Of a stretch of 7,411 bases of DNA, positions 1-6,285 are shown piece by piece. The stretch's first letter is position 1; every line of letters begins with the position of its first letter. The stretch lies in assembly GCA_030745255.1 (NCBI GenBank), contig JASLOY010000163.1, positions 269-7,679 on the forward strand, written 5' to 3'. Under the pieces are notes generated by a model. That model worked only from the letters and a program-made list of their open reading frames with translations, had not been told where the DNA came from and did not search any database. Made by a program: the position numbers and the translations under genes. The DNA is from Vicinamibacterales bacterium. GTDB taxonomy: Bacteria > Acidobacteriota > Vicinamibacteria > Vicinamibacterales > UBA8438.

Positions 1-606
1 GTTCGGGGGCACCGCCGCCAGGAAGACCGTCAGCGCCCCCCGGTCACCGAGGGTCCCGAGTGAGGCCTGGGTGGCCAGCAGCCCCAGGATCACGGCGCCC
101 CAGCTGTTGATCGGAATCAGCATGCACACCGGCGCCGACGTCGCGTCGCAGATGTAGGCGAGCTTCTCGCGCGACATCCGCAGCCGGTCGAAGATCGGCC
201 GGGCGACGGCGCCGACGACGAGGCACGTGATCGTCGATTCGATGAACACCCCGAGCCCCAGACAGGCGGCCAGAAGCTGGGCGCCCCGTCGCGTACCGGA
301 CCAGCGCCAGCGTCCTACCCAGGCGAGAAACCCGGCGACGCCGCCGCCCCGCTGCAGGAGCAGCAGAAGGGCGCCCATGAGCAGCGTGAAGATGACCACC
401 CGGGTCTGACCGGGATCTGTGAAGACGTCGATCAGGCTCTGGATGGCCGAGGCGGTGCCGCTGAACAGGTTGCCACCGCCAGCGATGACCCAGCCGACCC
501 AGACCCCGGCCAACAGCGAGGGGACCGCTTGACGGCTGGCGACCGCTAGGCCGATCGCCAGGACGGGTGGGACGACCGAGAGCCAGCCGAACGGATGTGC
601 GTCCAT
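1..606 (-). CDS. Na+/H+ antiporter, NhaC family (N-terminal 202 residues, cut by window edge)
   Basis: This is an inner-membrane secondary transporter, expected to exchange Na+ for H+ in pH and sodium homeostasis; the substrate is inferred from the family. The reverse strand reads without a stop from ATG at 606 to the window edge, 202 codons. The start is followed by a short leader and then hydrophobic stretches at about residues 10-22 and 28-43, another near 76-84 (VVIFTLLMGALLLLL), and more after residue 110. Family-like stretches are PPVLAIGLAVASRQ near the N-terminus, a polar membrane motif at 123-130 (ESTITCLV), a CDATSAPVC segment at 153-161 and a LIPINSWGA segment at 163-171; the family usually shows a similar E-S-T, D-(S/A)-T-S-A-P and P-x-N-x-W-G series. 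Full-length relatives are around 450-550 residues, so more than half lies outside. It is divergent from the molybdenum hydroxylase operon. Its ribosome site is weak (GAAGG about 10 bases upstream). The family is well supported; the transported ion is less certain. Confidence 0.85.
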   Translation of the reverse strand, partial: MDAHPFGWLSVVPPVLAIGLAVASRQAVPSLLAGVWVGWVIAGGGNLFSGTASAIQSLIDVFTDPGQTRVVIFTLLMGALLLLLQRGGGVAGFLAWVGRWRWSGTRRGAQLLAACLGLGVFIESTITCLVVGAVARPIFDRLRMSREKLAYICDATSAPVCMLIPINSWGAVILGLLATQASLGTLGDRGALTVFLAAVPPN

Positions 607-720
607 GATGGCAGCGCCTTCAGCCGATCGTGACGGCGCTCTGGTCGCCACCGGCCGCGCTGATTGGCGTTGTTGCCCGGTTCGAAGACTGACCCGCAAC
701 GCCCTCGACCCACAGCCCCG

Positions 721-786
721 TCAACGACCGATAGCGTACGAGGCCGGCCTGCCGAGCTGAGTCATCTGATTGAGGATGTTACATGC
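721..786 (-). pseudogene. IS5-family transposase, last 21 codons only
   Basis: On the reverse strand 21 codons plus a TGA stop read ACNILNQMTQLGRPASYAIGR (split here only by description), the recognisable C-terminal tail of IS5-group transposases (typically ...NxMTxLGxPxSYxIGx). The same tail, with about two-thirds identical residues, ends the larger fragment at 5226-5496. Similarity between the two stops abruptly at the ACN/ACQ position, so nothing else of the gene remains here. It is a dead scar lying in the upstream region of the hydroxylase operon; whether it brought or removed regulatory sequence cannot be seen. Confidence 0.75.
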
Positions 787-833
787 GGAGTGCCGCCGAT
801 CGAGCTCCCGGTGGCGAATCTCACGATCGTGTC

Positions 834-862
834 TTGCGTCCGACGGAACGTCGGAGTAGCGT
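834..862 (+). promoter_or_regulatory. Candidate sigma70-type promoter with palindromic spacer upstream of the hydroxylase operon
   Basis: TTGCGT (834-839) and TAGCGT (857-862) are 17 bases apart, the standard sigma70 spacing, although each matches only three of six consensus positions. The spacer contains a perfect inverted repeat: TCCGACG (839-845), GAA, CGTCGGA (849-855). Such a repeat could be a repressor operator or, in RNA, a small hairpin. Transcription would start near 870, about 45 bases before the start codon at 916. The palindrome is seen directly; the promoter and operator roles are inference. Confidence 0.3.
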
Positions 863-915
863 GTGGCGGGAGTGCCAGTTTCCACGAGACGCGTAACCTG
901 GGCGAGGCCGGTGAC

Positions 916-1395
916 ATGATCGATTTCACTCTCAACGGCTCTTCGGTGAGCCTCGATGTCCCCGCGGACATGCCCCTGCTGTGGGCGCTTCGGGAGACGG
1001 CGGGGCTGACCGGGACGAAGTTCGGCTGCGGCATTGGCGCCTGCGGCGCCTGCACGGTGCACCTGGACGGCGCCGCCGTCCGGTCCTGCTCTACCCCGGT
1101 GGGGAACGTCGCCGGCCGGACGGTGACGACCATCGAGGGACTGGCGAGCGGCGGGGCGCTACACCCGGTGCAGCAGGCCTGGATCGACCACCAGGTGCCG
1201 CAGTGCGGCTACTGCCAGTCCGGGATGATCATGGCGATCTCCGCGCTGCTGGAGCGCCGCCCCGGCACGACCGACGATCAGCTCGCCGCTTCGATCACGA
1301 ACATCTGCCGGTGCGGCACCTACGAGCGCATCCGGGGGGCGGTCGCCTCGCTCACCGTGGCGGCTGACGCCGAGGAGGAGACAGGCGATGTCTGA
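916..1395 (+). CDS. iorA: (2Fe-2S)-binding small subunit of a molybdenum hydroxylase (isoquinoline 1-oxidoreductase alpha-type)
   Basis: This is the electron-transfer subunit that carries electrons from the molybdenum cofactor of the large subunit through two [2Fe-2S] clusters. From ATG at 916 it is 159 residues, the usual length for the family. An N-terminal plant-ferredoxin-like domain holds C38, C43, C46 and C58 (FGCGIGACGAC...C); a C-terminal helical domain holds C97, C100 (QCGYCQSGM), C131 and C133 (NICRCGTY). All eight cluster ligands are present. The start at 916 is chosen because the protein then begins IDFTLNG like its relatives, with GAGG (904-907) eight bases upstream; the same frame is open to 664, but that part covers an IS5 scar. 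The end overlaps the next gene by 8 bp, implying translational coupling. There is no export signal, as expected for a subunit that rides out with its Tat-exported partner. The symbol is by family resemblance; the real substrate is unknown. Confidence 0.9.
   Translation: MIDFTLNGSSVSLDVPADMPLLWALRETAGLTGTKFGCGIGACGACTVHLDGAAVRSCSTPVGNVAGRTVTTIEGLASGGALHPVQQAWIDHQVPQCGYCQSGMIMAISALLERRPGTTDDQLAASITNICRCGTYERIRGAVASLTVAADAEEETGDV
1373..1380 (+). promoter_or_regulatory. Strong ribosome binding site for the molybdopterin subunit
   Basis: AGGAGGAG lies seven bases before ATG at 1388, inside the last codons of the upstream iron-sulfur subunit (an E-E-E stretch near its C-terminus). It fixes the start of the large subunit and supports coupled translation. 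Confidence 0.7.
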
Positions 1396-3646
1396 CGACC
1401 TGACGACTCCCGCCGCCCCGACGACGCCCCCTGCCGACAAGCCCGTGTCGCAGCCGAAGGCGCCCGCGGTGAAGCGGTCGCGTCTTCGCAAGTGGACCCG
1501 GCGCGCCTTCATCGGCGCAGGGGCCGTCACCGGCGGGGGACTGGCGCTCGGTGTCGGCGGCATCGTGTTCTCGCCCAACCGGCTGAAATACGTCCCCGAG
1601 GGGACCGAGGGCGAGGGGCACCTGACGACCTGGATCAAGATCACGCCCGACAACCGGACGACCGTTCTGATCCCGCACTGCGAGATGGGGCAGGGCGCGC
1701 TGACGGGGCTGGGCATGTTGCTGGTCGAGGAGCTCGACGCCGACTGGAGCCTCTGCACCGTCGAGCAGGCGCCCGCCGAGGACATCTACGCGAACGGCTA
1801 TGTCATACATGCGTTCCTCGGCGAGGTTGGTATCGGGGTGCCTGGCTTCATGGAGCGCGCCTTCGACTTCGGTTCCTTCAAGATGGCACAGTTCGCAGGG
1901 CTGCAGATCACCGGCGGGAGCACGAGCACCCGCGGCACCGGTGTGTTCGGCATGCGTCTGGCTGGTGCGACCGCCCGCGGGATGCTGCTCGAGGCGGGGG
2001 CGGAGCAGCTCGGCGTGCCGATGAGCGAGCTGACGGCCCGCGACTCGCGGATCATCCACGAGGCGTCGGGGCAGAGCGCGACCTACGGAGAGCTGGTGGG
2101 GCGCGCGAGCGCGCTCGATCTGCCGAGCCGGCCGCGGCTCAAGGAGCGCGAGGAGTACCGCCTGGTCGGCACGTCGCAGGACCGCGCCGACATTCCCGGC
2201 AAGGTCGTCGGCGAGGCGCAGTACGGCATGGACGTGGTCCGGCCGGACATGCTGTACGCCGCGATCGTGCGGGCGCCGGTGCCGGGCGGCCAGCTCGAGC
2301 ACGTCGATCCGGCGCCGGCCGAGGCGATGGCCGGTGTGCGCCGGGTGGTACAGCTCGACGACGCGGTCGCCGTGGTGGCCGACGGCTACTGGCAGGCGCA
2401 GCAGGCGCTGAACGCGCTGGGGCCGAAGTTCACCGACGCGGGGCTCGGCGACGTGGATACCGCGGGGATCCGCGCGCGGCATGCCGCAGCACTCGACGGC
2501 GAGCCGCTCGGCGAGCCGCCCGCGGAGGGCCGTGCCGTCACGGCCGAGTACTGCGTGCCCTACCTGTCGCACGCCACCATGGAGCCGATGTGCGCCACGG
2601 CGCGCCTCGCCGACGGGCAGCTCGAGGTGTGGGCCGGCACGCAGGACCCGCTGAGCACGCGCGGCGTGGCCGCGGGCGTCGTGAACCTCGACAAGGACGA
2701 CGTCCACATCTACAACCAGCAACTCGGCGGTGGCTTTGGCCGGCGCCTCCCGGGCACCTACGACTACGTCGAGCAGGCGGTGGAGGTGGCGAAGGTCACC
2801 GCGCCGCGGCCGGTCAAGCTGGTGTGGAGCCGCGAGGAGGACATGCGGCACGGCTACTATCGCCCGTTCGTGATGGGGCGGTTCCAGGGCGTGGTCGACG
2901 ACCAGGGGCACGCGCGGCGCTGGGCGAGCCGCTTCACCGGCGGGATGGCGGACGCGCTCGAGGCGGACCCGCCCTACGGCATCGAGGACAAGGACATCCA
3001 GGCGGTGACGGCGCCGGTGCATCTCCGCACCGGCTCCTGGCGTTCGGTCGCCGCCTCGCAACACGGTTTCTTCTCCGAGTCGTTCATCGACGAGATGGCG
3101 CATGCCGCCGGCAGCGATCCGTTCGAGTTCCGGCGGGGTCTGCTCGAGGAGGAGCCGCGGCACAAGGCGGTGCTCGAGCGGGCGGCCGAAATGGCCCGGT
3201 GGGGCACGGCCGTGCCGGAGGGCCGCGCGCGCGGCATCGCGATCGTCGAGTCGTTCGGCTCGATCGTCGCGCATGTCGCCGAGGTGGGGATCGAGAACGG
3301 GACGATCCGGGTCTATCGGGTCGACTCGGCGGTCGACTGCGGCCTGGTCGTGAACCCGCAGCAGGCCGAGACGCAGATCCAGGGCGGGGTCAACTTCGGG
3401 CTCTCGGCGGCGTTGTTCCACGAGATCACGGTGCGTGGCGGCGCGGTGGAGAACCGGAATTTCCCCGATTTCAACATGGTGCGGCTGGCGCAGGCCCCGC
3501 GGGTGAACGTCTCGTTCGTCGATTCGGGCGGGCCGGTCGGCGGGCTCGGCGAGCCCGGGGTGCCACCGGTGGCGCCCGCCGTCGCGAACGCCCTGTTCGT
3601 CCTGACGGGTCAGCGGCTGCGCGATATGCCGTTGCGGCTGGGGTAG
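1388..3646 (+). CDS. iorB: Molybdopterin-binding large subunit, xanthine dehydrogenase / isoquinoline 1-oxidoreductase beta family
   Basis: This is the catalytic subunit of a molybdenum hydroxylase that hydroxylates a heteroaromatic or aldehyde substrate with water-derived oxygen. It has 752 residues, the family's usual size. A basic N-terminus carries a twin-arginine motif (TRRAFIGAG, RR at 38-39) and a hydrophobic segment at about 41-60, so the folded, cofactor-loaded enzyme is exported by Tat, probably with the small subunit. Cofactor-binding signatures are CEMGQGALTG (98-107), GGGFGRR (447-453) and GLGEPGVPP near the C-terminus, where E722 is the expected catalytic glutamate. The N-terminal a/b hammerhead-like part (about 170-340) and the molybdopterin domain follow in normal order. 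It overlaps the iron-sulfur gene by 8 bp. No FAD subunit is encoded beside it, typical of this subgroup, which passes electrons to cytochromes or quinones. The substrate cannot be deduced; aldehydes or N-heterocycles are both possible. Confidence 0.9.
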   Translation: MSDDLTTPAAPTTPPADKPVSQPKAPAVKRSRLRKWTRRAFIGAGAVTGGGLALGVGGIVFSPNRLKYVPEGTEGEGHLTTWIKITPDNRTTVLIPHCEMGQGALTGLGMLLVEELDADWSLCTVEQAPAEDIYANGYVIHAFLGEVGIGVPGFMERAFDFGSFKMAQFAGLQITGGSTSTRGTGVFGMRLAGATARGMLLEAGAEQLGVPMSELTARDSRIIHEASGQSATYGELVGRASALDLPSRPRLKEREEYRLVGTSQDRADIPGKVVGEAQYGMDVVRPDMLYAAIVRAPVPGGQLEHVDPAPAEAMAGVRRVVQLDDAVAVVADGYWQAQQALNALGPKFTDAGLGDVDTAGIRARHAAALDGEPLGEPPAEGRAVTAEYCVPYLSHATMEPMCATARLADGQLEVWAGTQDPLSTRGVAAGVVNLDKDDVHIYNQQLGGGFGRRLPGTYDYVEQAVEVAKVTAPRPVKLVWSREEDMRHGYYRPFVMGRFQGVVDDQGHARRWASRFTGGMADALEADPPYGIEDKDIQAVTAPVHLRTGSWRSVAASQHGFFSESFIDEMAHAAGSDPFEFRRGLLEEEPRHKAVLERAAEMARWGTAVPEGRARGIAIVESFGSIVAHVAEVGIENGTIRVYRVDSAVDCGLVVNPQQAETQIQGGVNFGLSAALFHEITVRGGAVENRNFPDFNMVRLAQAPRVNVSFVDSGGPVGGLGEPGVPPVAPAVANALFVLTGQRLRDMPLRLG

Positions 3647-3681
3647 CCTGGCGCTCGTCCTGACTTGCGTCGACCCGTCGA

Positions 3682-3697
3682 AGATCTGTCAAGTTGA
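3682..3697 (+). repeat. Left terminal inverted repeat of the deleted IS6-family element
   Basis: The left end contains CTGTCAAGTTG, which pairs with CTGTCAACTTG on the reverse strand of the right end (3904-3919). Ten of eleven core positions match; the outer four bases agree poorly, so the outer boundary is uncertain by a few bases. Confidence 0.6.
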
Positions 3698-3721
3698 GCC
3701 CGCAGGTGGCAGAGTAGGCGG

Positions 3722-3856
3722 ATTCCGAGCAAGTCGCCCAGCTACGGTGGATATCGAGTTCCTCCGGAGATCATCAGTCACGCCGTCTGGCTCTACCATC
3801 GGTTGTTGCGAAGGCGGGCGTGTCAGGTCTGGAATGCGGTCACCTGCGCCTGGTGA
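3722..3856 (+). pseudogene. IS6-family transposase relic: N-terminus fused in frame to C-terminus
   Basis: This frame reads 44 codons then TGA. Its first 27 codons match residues 1-27 of the intact transposase at 5536 (shared PSY-GYR-PPEIISHAVWLYHR) and the rest matches the last 17 (LLRRRACQVWNAVTCAW against LLRTRSFRVWDEVTCAC). Residues 28-216, including all three catalytic acids, are gone in one clean in-frame step, with HR at the end of both sides of the join (microhomology of the CCATCG / CCACCG type). The original start codon is ATT, so translation is unlikely. It is a non-functional relic whose value is as a marker of how the element was shortened. Confidence 0.75.
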
Positions 3857-3903
3857 CCGAGCGCCGACGCTCCGTTTCGAGGCAGAGAAGTGCACTGACC
3901 TCG

Positions 3904-3919
3904 CCAAGTTGACAGTGCC
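3904..3919 (-). repeat. Right terminal inverted repeat of the deleted IS6-family element
   Basis: The plus strand reads CCAAGTTGACAGTGCC; its reverse complement begins GGCACTGTCAACTTGG, resembling the left end at 3682 and the ends of the full copy. It contains TTGACA (3909-3914) pointing toward the cytochrome gene. Confidence 0.6.
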
Positions 3920-3978
3920 GCTGGGGCAGGGGCTCGATCGACTGTACACTGCGTCCGGCCCCCGATGCGTCGCTCGAT

Positions 3979-3985
3979 AGAGGAG
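3979..3985 (+). promoter_or_regulatory. Ribosome binding site of the di-haem protein gene
   Basis: AGAGGAG sits four bases before ATG at 3990, a good though close Shine-Dalgarno match. It supports this start over the nearby alternatives and indicates that the frame is a real gene. Confidence 0.6.
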
Positions 3986-3989
3986 AACG

Positions 3990-5084
3990 ATGACTAGATG
4001 TCGAGAACACCTCAGACGATACGTCGCTCTGGCGGGGCTCTGCACGTTCGCCATCTTCGGCGAGGGCGCCACTGGTCAAAGCGCCCCCCAGCCCTCCTCC
4101 GGCGAATGTATCCCGGGCGGAGACTGCGAGCCCATGCCGGCCAGTGCTCGAGCCTATGCCGCGATGTGCGAGCTGGAGCTGGGGGTCGCGCCGACCGTCG
4201 ATTGCGGTGCAGGCGTACTGATTCCCATCACCGTCGATGGCGTAGAGGTGTTCGAAGACCCGGGCCTCCACGAATGCGACAAAGCCAGCCTCCAGGTCGG
4301 CGACTGCATGCCCGGCTCGAGCCTGCAGCGCTACCAGGGCAGGAACGCCGATGGAACACCCAAACCGGACACGGTGTGGATCAGCTTCTGCCGCCACGAC
4401 GGGCGCGACACGGCCGAGTACGATGTGCCCGATTCCGTCCAGCTGATCGGCTACAACTACGAGACCGGAGCCACCTGCTTCTTCGAGTCGGGCGACAACA
4501 GTCCCTGGACTCATGTGGACGAGACCAACCGGCTGCTCGGTGTGCTTCCCGGGCCCGACGAGCCGGGGTTCGATCAGGCTTATGTCGTCCCGGGGGTCCA
4601 GTGTGTGCGGTGCCACCAGGCGGATCCCTTCAACCACAATCCCTGGATCAAGAGCGCTCGTCTGCCCGAAGACCCACGCCAACCGGTGATTCCGGTCATT
4701 CCTGGTCCAAACCCGCCGTACTACGTCGTGGGAGGGCCGGAGTGGGACATGCGGACCATCCACATCGACGGCAACGGGTGTCTCGGGTGCCATCGCATCG
4801 GCATGGAGACCGTCGCGGAGTACACGGGGGACCACTGGGACCCCAACGAGCACATGCCACCGCACGACCCCGGCTCGCTAGCAGCTGACTATGAAGAGCT
4901 CGTCGAGTGCTGGACCAATGGCCCCGAGAACACGCCCGGTTGCGACTGGGTCATCCCGCCGGCCGGCGAGTGTGACGGTGGCGTCGTGGGAGACAATTAC
5001 CCGTACGCCTCGGAGCGCTTCAACGGCGGGACCGGAGACGGAGGTCGCAGCTCGGGAGGTCGATGGCGAAGGCCAGGATGCTGA
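3990..5084 (+). CDS. Exported cysteine-rich protein with two CxxCH haem-binding motifs, probable di-haem c-type cytochrome
   Basis: I do not recognise the family. The 364-residue product has a basic start (TRCREHLRRY) and a hydrophobic run at about 11-24, fitting a Sec signal with cleavage near residue 29-31. Two c-type haem attachment motifs are visible, CVRCH (205-209) and CLGCH (264-268). Haem would be attached outside the cytoplasm, and the protein would act in electron transfer or as a haem enzyme. It has about 18 cysteines; the others (40, 46, 60, 72, 96, 106, 134, 163, 307, 318, 328) suggest disulfides or metal ligands. Proline- and aspartate-rich stretches follow each haem site. A clear ribosome site precedes the ATG. 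The last 15 or so residues (GDGGRSSGG...RRPGC) look low-complexity, and the stop lies at the edge of IS3 transposase debris, so the native C-terminus may be lost. The upstream neighbour is an IS6-type relic; a link to the molybdenum hydroxylase as electron acceptor is possible but only by proximity. Confidence 0.7.
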   Translation: MTRCREHLRRYVALAGLCTFAIFGEGATGQSAPQPSSGECIPGGDCEPMPASARAYAAMCELELGVAPTVDCGAGVLIPITVDGVEVFEDPGLHECDKASLQVGDCMPGSSLQRYQGRNADGTPKPDTVWISFCRHDGRDTAEYDVPDSVQLIGYNYETGATCFFESGDNSPWTHVDETNRLLGVLPGPDEPGFDQAYVVPGVQCVRCHQADPFNHNPWIKSARLPEDPRQPVIPVIPGPNPPYYVVGGPEWDMRTIHIDGNGCLGCHRIGMETVAEYTGDHWDPNEHMPPHDPGSLAADYEELVECWTNGPENTPGCDWVIPPAGECDGGVVGDNYPYASERFNGGTGDGGRSSGGRWRRPGC

Positions 5085-5166
5085 CCGACCAGCGCCACGT
5101 TCTATAGCCGTGTTGAGCGCGTAAGCCGTTCTCCCGCATGAGCCGGGCCACACGATGTTTGCTGCA
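5085..5166 (-). pseudogene. IS3-family transposase (OrfB) fragment, HTH_21 region
   Basis: On the reverse strand about 27 codons read TCSKHRVARLMRENGLRAQ followed by HGYRTWRWSV, characteristic of the N-terminal HTH_21 domain of IS3-family OrfB transposases. Upstream (5167-5220) and downstream (below 5085) the reading frame continues but no longer resembles the family, so both edges are broken. The DDE catalytic core is absent. This is an inert scar between the di-haem protein gene and an IS5 fragment, and the left edge coincides with the stop codon of the di-haem gene. Confidence 0.7.
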
Positions 5167-5225
5167 TGTGGCGTTGGTGCGTGAATCGGTGCCAACGCGC
5201 AGCGCCCCTACCGAATGCAAACCGT

Positions 5226-5496
5226 TTACCGTCCGATACTGTACGACTCTGGTCGACCAAGCTCAGTCATTCGATTGAGGACCTGGCACGCGAGCGACGC
5301 TTCGACCACCTGCCCGCCTGGCGCCCAGGCTCGAAGACCATCGCCGATGATCGACTTGTACCGGAAGAATGCGTTTTCGACGCGGGCCTGCTGGTGGTAA
5401 CCCGACTCCTTCTGCCATCGTCGACGTCCGAGTGCCCTAACGCGCTTGATCGTCCGATCGCGGACTCTGGACCGTGGCCCGCGTCGAGAGACGGAG
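5226..5496 (-). pseudogene. IS5-family transposase C-terminal fragment
   Basis: The reverse frame to TAA at 5226 covers about 89 residues of an IS5-type transposase C-terminus, starting near RDRTIKRVRALGRRRW and ending in LNRMTELGRPESYSIGR. It keeps the E-containing signature of the DDE core (Y..Q...E......K: YHQQARVENAFFRYK); the arginine normally three residues after the tyrosine is glutamine here. The two upstream catalytic aspartates and the whole N-terminal two-thirds are missing, because the fragment is cut at 5497 by the left end of the IS6-family element. It cannot be active. A shorter tail of a related transposase lies at 721-786 in the same orientation. Confidence 0.8.
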
Positions 5497-5512
5497 GGCA
5501 TTGTCAAGTTGA
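5497..5512 (+). repeat. Left terminal inverted repeat of the IS6-family element
   Basis: GGCATTGTCAAGTTGA matches the reverse complement of the right end, GGTGCTGTCAAGTTGA, at 13 of 16 positions, including an unbroken TGTCAAGTTGA core. Confidence 0.7.
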
Positions 5513-5535
5513 GGGGCAGCTGGCAGTGTAGGCCG

Positions 5536-6237
5536 ATGAACAGCCACGTACCCAGCTACCACGGATACCGCTTCCCGCCCGAGATCATCAGTCACGCAGT
5601 GTGGCTCTACCATCGATTCGGCGTGAGTTTCCGAGACGTCGAGGATCTGCTCGCCCAACGCGGTATCACCGTGACCTACGAAACCATTCGGCGGTGGTGC
5701 GGGACCTTCGGGCCGGCATATGCGCGCACGCTGCGGCGACGACGAGGACGAATGGGCGACACGTGGTTCCTGGACGAGCTCTTCCTGAAGATCCAGGGGC
5801 GGCGGAAATATCTGTGGCGTGCCGTAGACGAGGATGGCGATGTGATCGATATTCTCGTGCAGTCCCGGCGCAATCGGCGGGCGGCAGCCCGGTTCTTCCG
5901 CAAGCTGTTGAAGGGTCAAGGCCGCGAGCCGCGGCGGCTGATCACGGACAAGTTACGCAGCTACTCGGCGGCGCACCGCATAGTGATGCCGTCCGTGGTC
6001 CACTGTACGAACCAGTACGCGAACAATCGGGCGGAGGTCTCCCACCAATCGACCCGGCTGCGGGAGCAACAGATGCGCCGGTTCAAATCAGCCGCGCACG
6101 CGCAACGGTTTCTCGCGGTGCACGGACCCGTCCAGAACCTCTTTCGTATTGGCCGCCACCTGCTCCGAGCTGTGCACCACCGCTTGCTCAGAACGCGCTC
6201 GTTCCGCGTCTGGGATGAGGTGACCTGTGCCTGCTGA
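5536..6237 (+). CDS. IS6-family DDE transposase
   Basis: This 233-residue transposase catalyses replicative (cointegrate-forming) transposition of the surrounding element. It starts with a short N-terminal stretch and a helix-turn-helix region (about 16-60, PPEIISHAVWLYHRFGVSFRD then TYETIRRW). The DDE catalytic core follows: D80 (WFLDELFLKIQG), D138 (LITDKLRSY) and E167 (NNRAEVSHQ), with a basic RRFKSAAHAQRF segment after it. Relatives usually have ENSHQ where this has EVSHQ; otherwise the signature is intact and so is the frame, so it is probably functional. The start at 5536 is chosen because it gives the family N-terminus and falls just inside the left terminal repeat; the frame stays open upstream to 5446 through the IS5 debris, which is not part of the gene. 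It could act in trans on the deleted copy at 3682-3919. Confidence 0.9.
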   Translation: MNSHVPSYHGYRFPPEIISHAVWLYHRFGVSFRDVEDLLAQRGITVTYETIRRWCGTFGPAYARTLRRRRGRMGDTWFLDELFLKIQGRRKYLWRAVDEDGDVIDILVQSRRNRRAAARFFRKLLKGQGREPRRLITDKLRSYSAAHRIVMPSVVHCTNQYANNRAEVSHQSTRLREQQMRRFKSAAHAQRFLAVHGPVQNLFRIGRHLLRAVHHRLLRTRSFRVWDEVTCAC

Positions 6238-6285
6238 CATCTGGGCGAGCCCGACGATACCGGGCCGAGCCCCTCGTAGAGTTCG

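Larger units (their letters stand above)
607..915. promoter_or_regulatory. Divergent intergenic region between antiporter and hydroxylase operon, carrying an IS5 scar
   Basis: This 309-bp gap must contain the promoters of the minus-strand antiporter gene and the plus-strand hydroxylase operon. It also contains the tail of an IS5-type transposase (721-786) and a candidate promoter plus palindrome (834-862), annotated separately. The plus-strand reading frame of the iron-sulfur subunit stays open back to 664, but that extension crosses the transposase scar antisense and has no ferredoxin-like sequence, so I treat it as noncoding. Confidence 0.6.
3682..3919 (+). mobile_element. Internally deleted, MITE-like IS6-family element (238 bp)
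   Basis: Both ends match those of the complete element at 5497-6301: the left side (TGTCAAGTTGAG, then the GAGATCATCAGTCACGC block and WLYHR codons) and the right side (last codons, a tail of 63 bases against 64, and the inverted end). The middle is missing. The size difference (805 minus 238 = 567) equals the 189 codons missing from the transposase relic, so a single internal deletion explains it. The two copies differ by clear substitutions, so this is not a fresh product of the neighbouring copy. It begins about 36 bases after the hydroxylase operon and ends about 70 bases before the cytochrome gene. No target duplication is evident. It cannot move alone but could be mobilised in trans. 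Confidence 0.75.

Noticed and set aside
664..915. An 84-residue N-terminal extension of the iron-sulfur subunit
   Set aside because: It lies antisense over an IS5 transposase tail, has no ferredoxin-like sequence, and the normal family N-terminus with a ribosome site begins at 916.
1352..3421. A 689-residue open frame on the minus strand, and a 723-residue frame at 1492-3663 on the plus strand
   Set aside because: Both are high-GC shadows of the molybdopterin subunit; their products are arginine/alanine-rich and low in information, while the true frame shows all family motifs.
3840..4865. A 341-residue open frame on the minus strand opposite the di-haem gene
   Set aside because: The plus-strand frame has a ribosome site, a signal peptide and two CxxCH motifs; the minus frame has none of these.
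5166..5531. A 121-residue plus-strand frame
   Set aside because: It is antisense to the IS5 transposase fragment and runs into the IS6-family left end.
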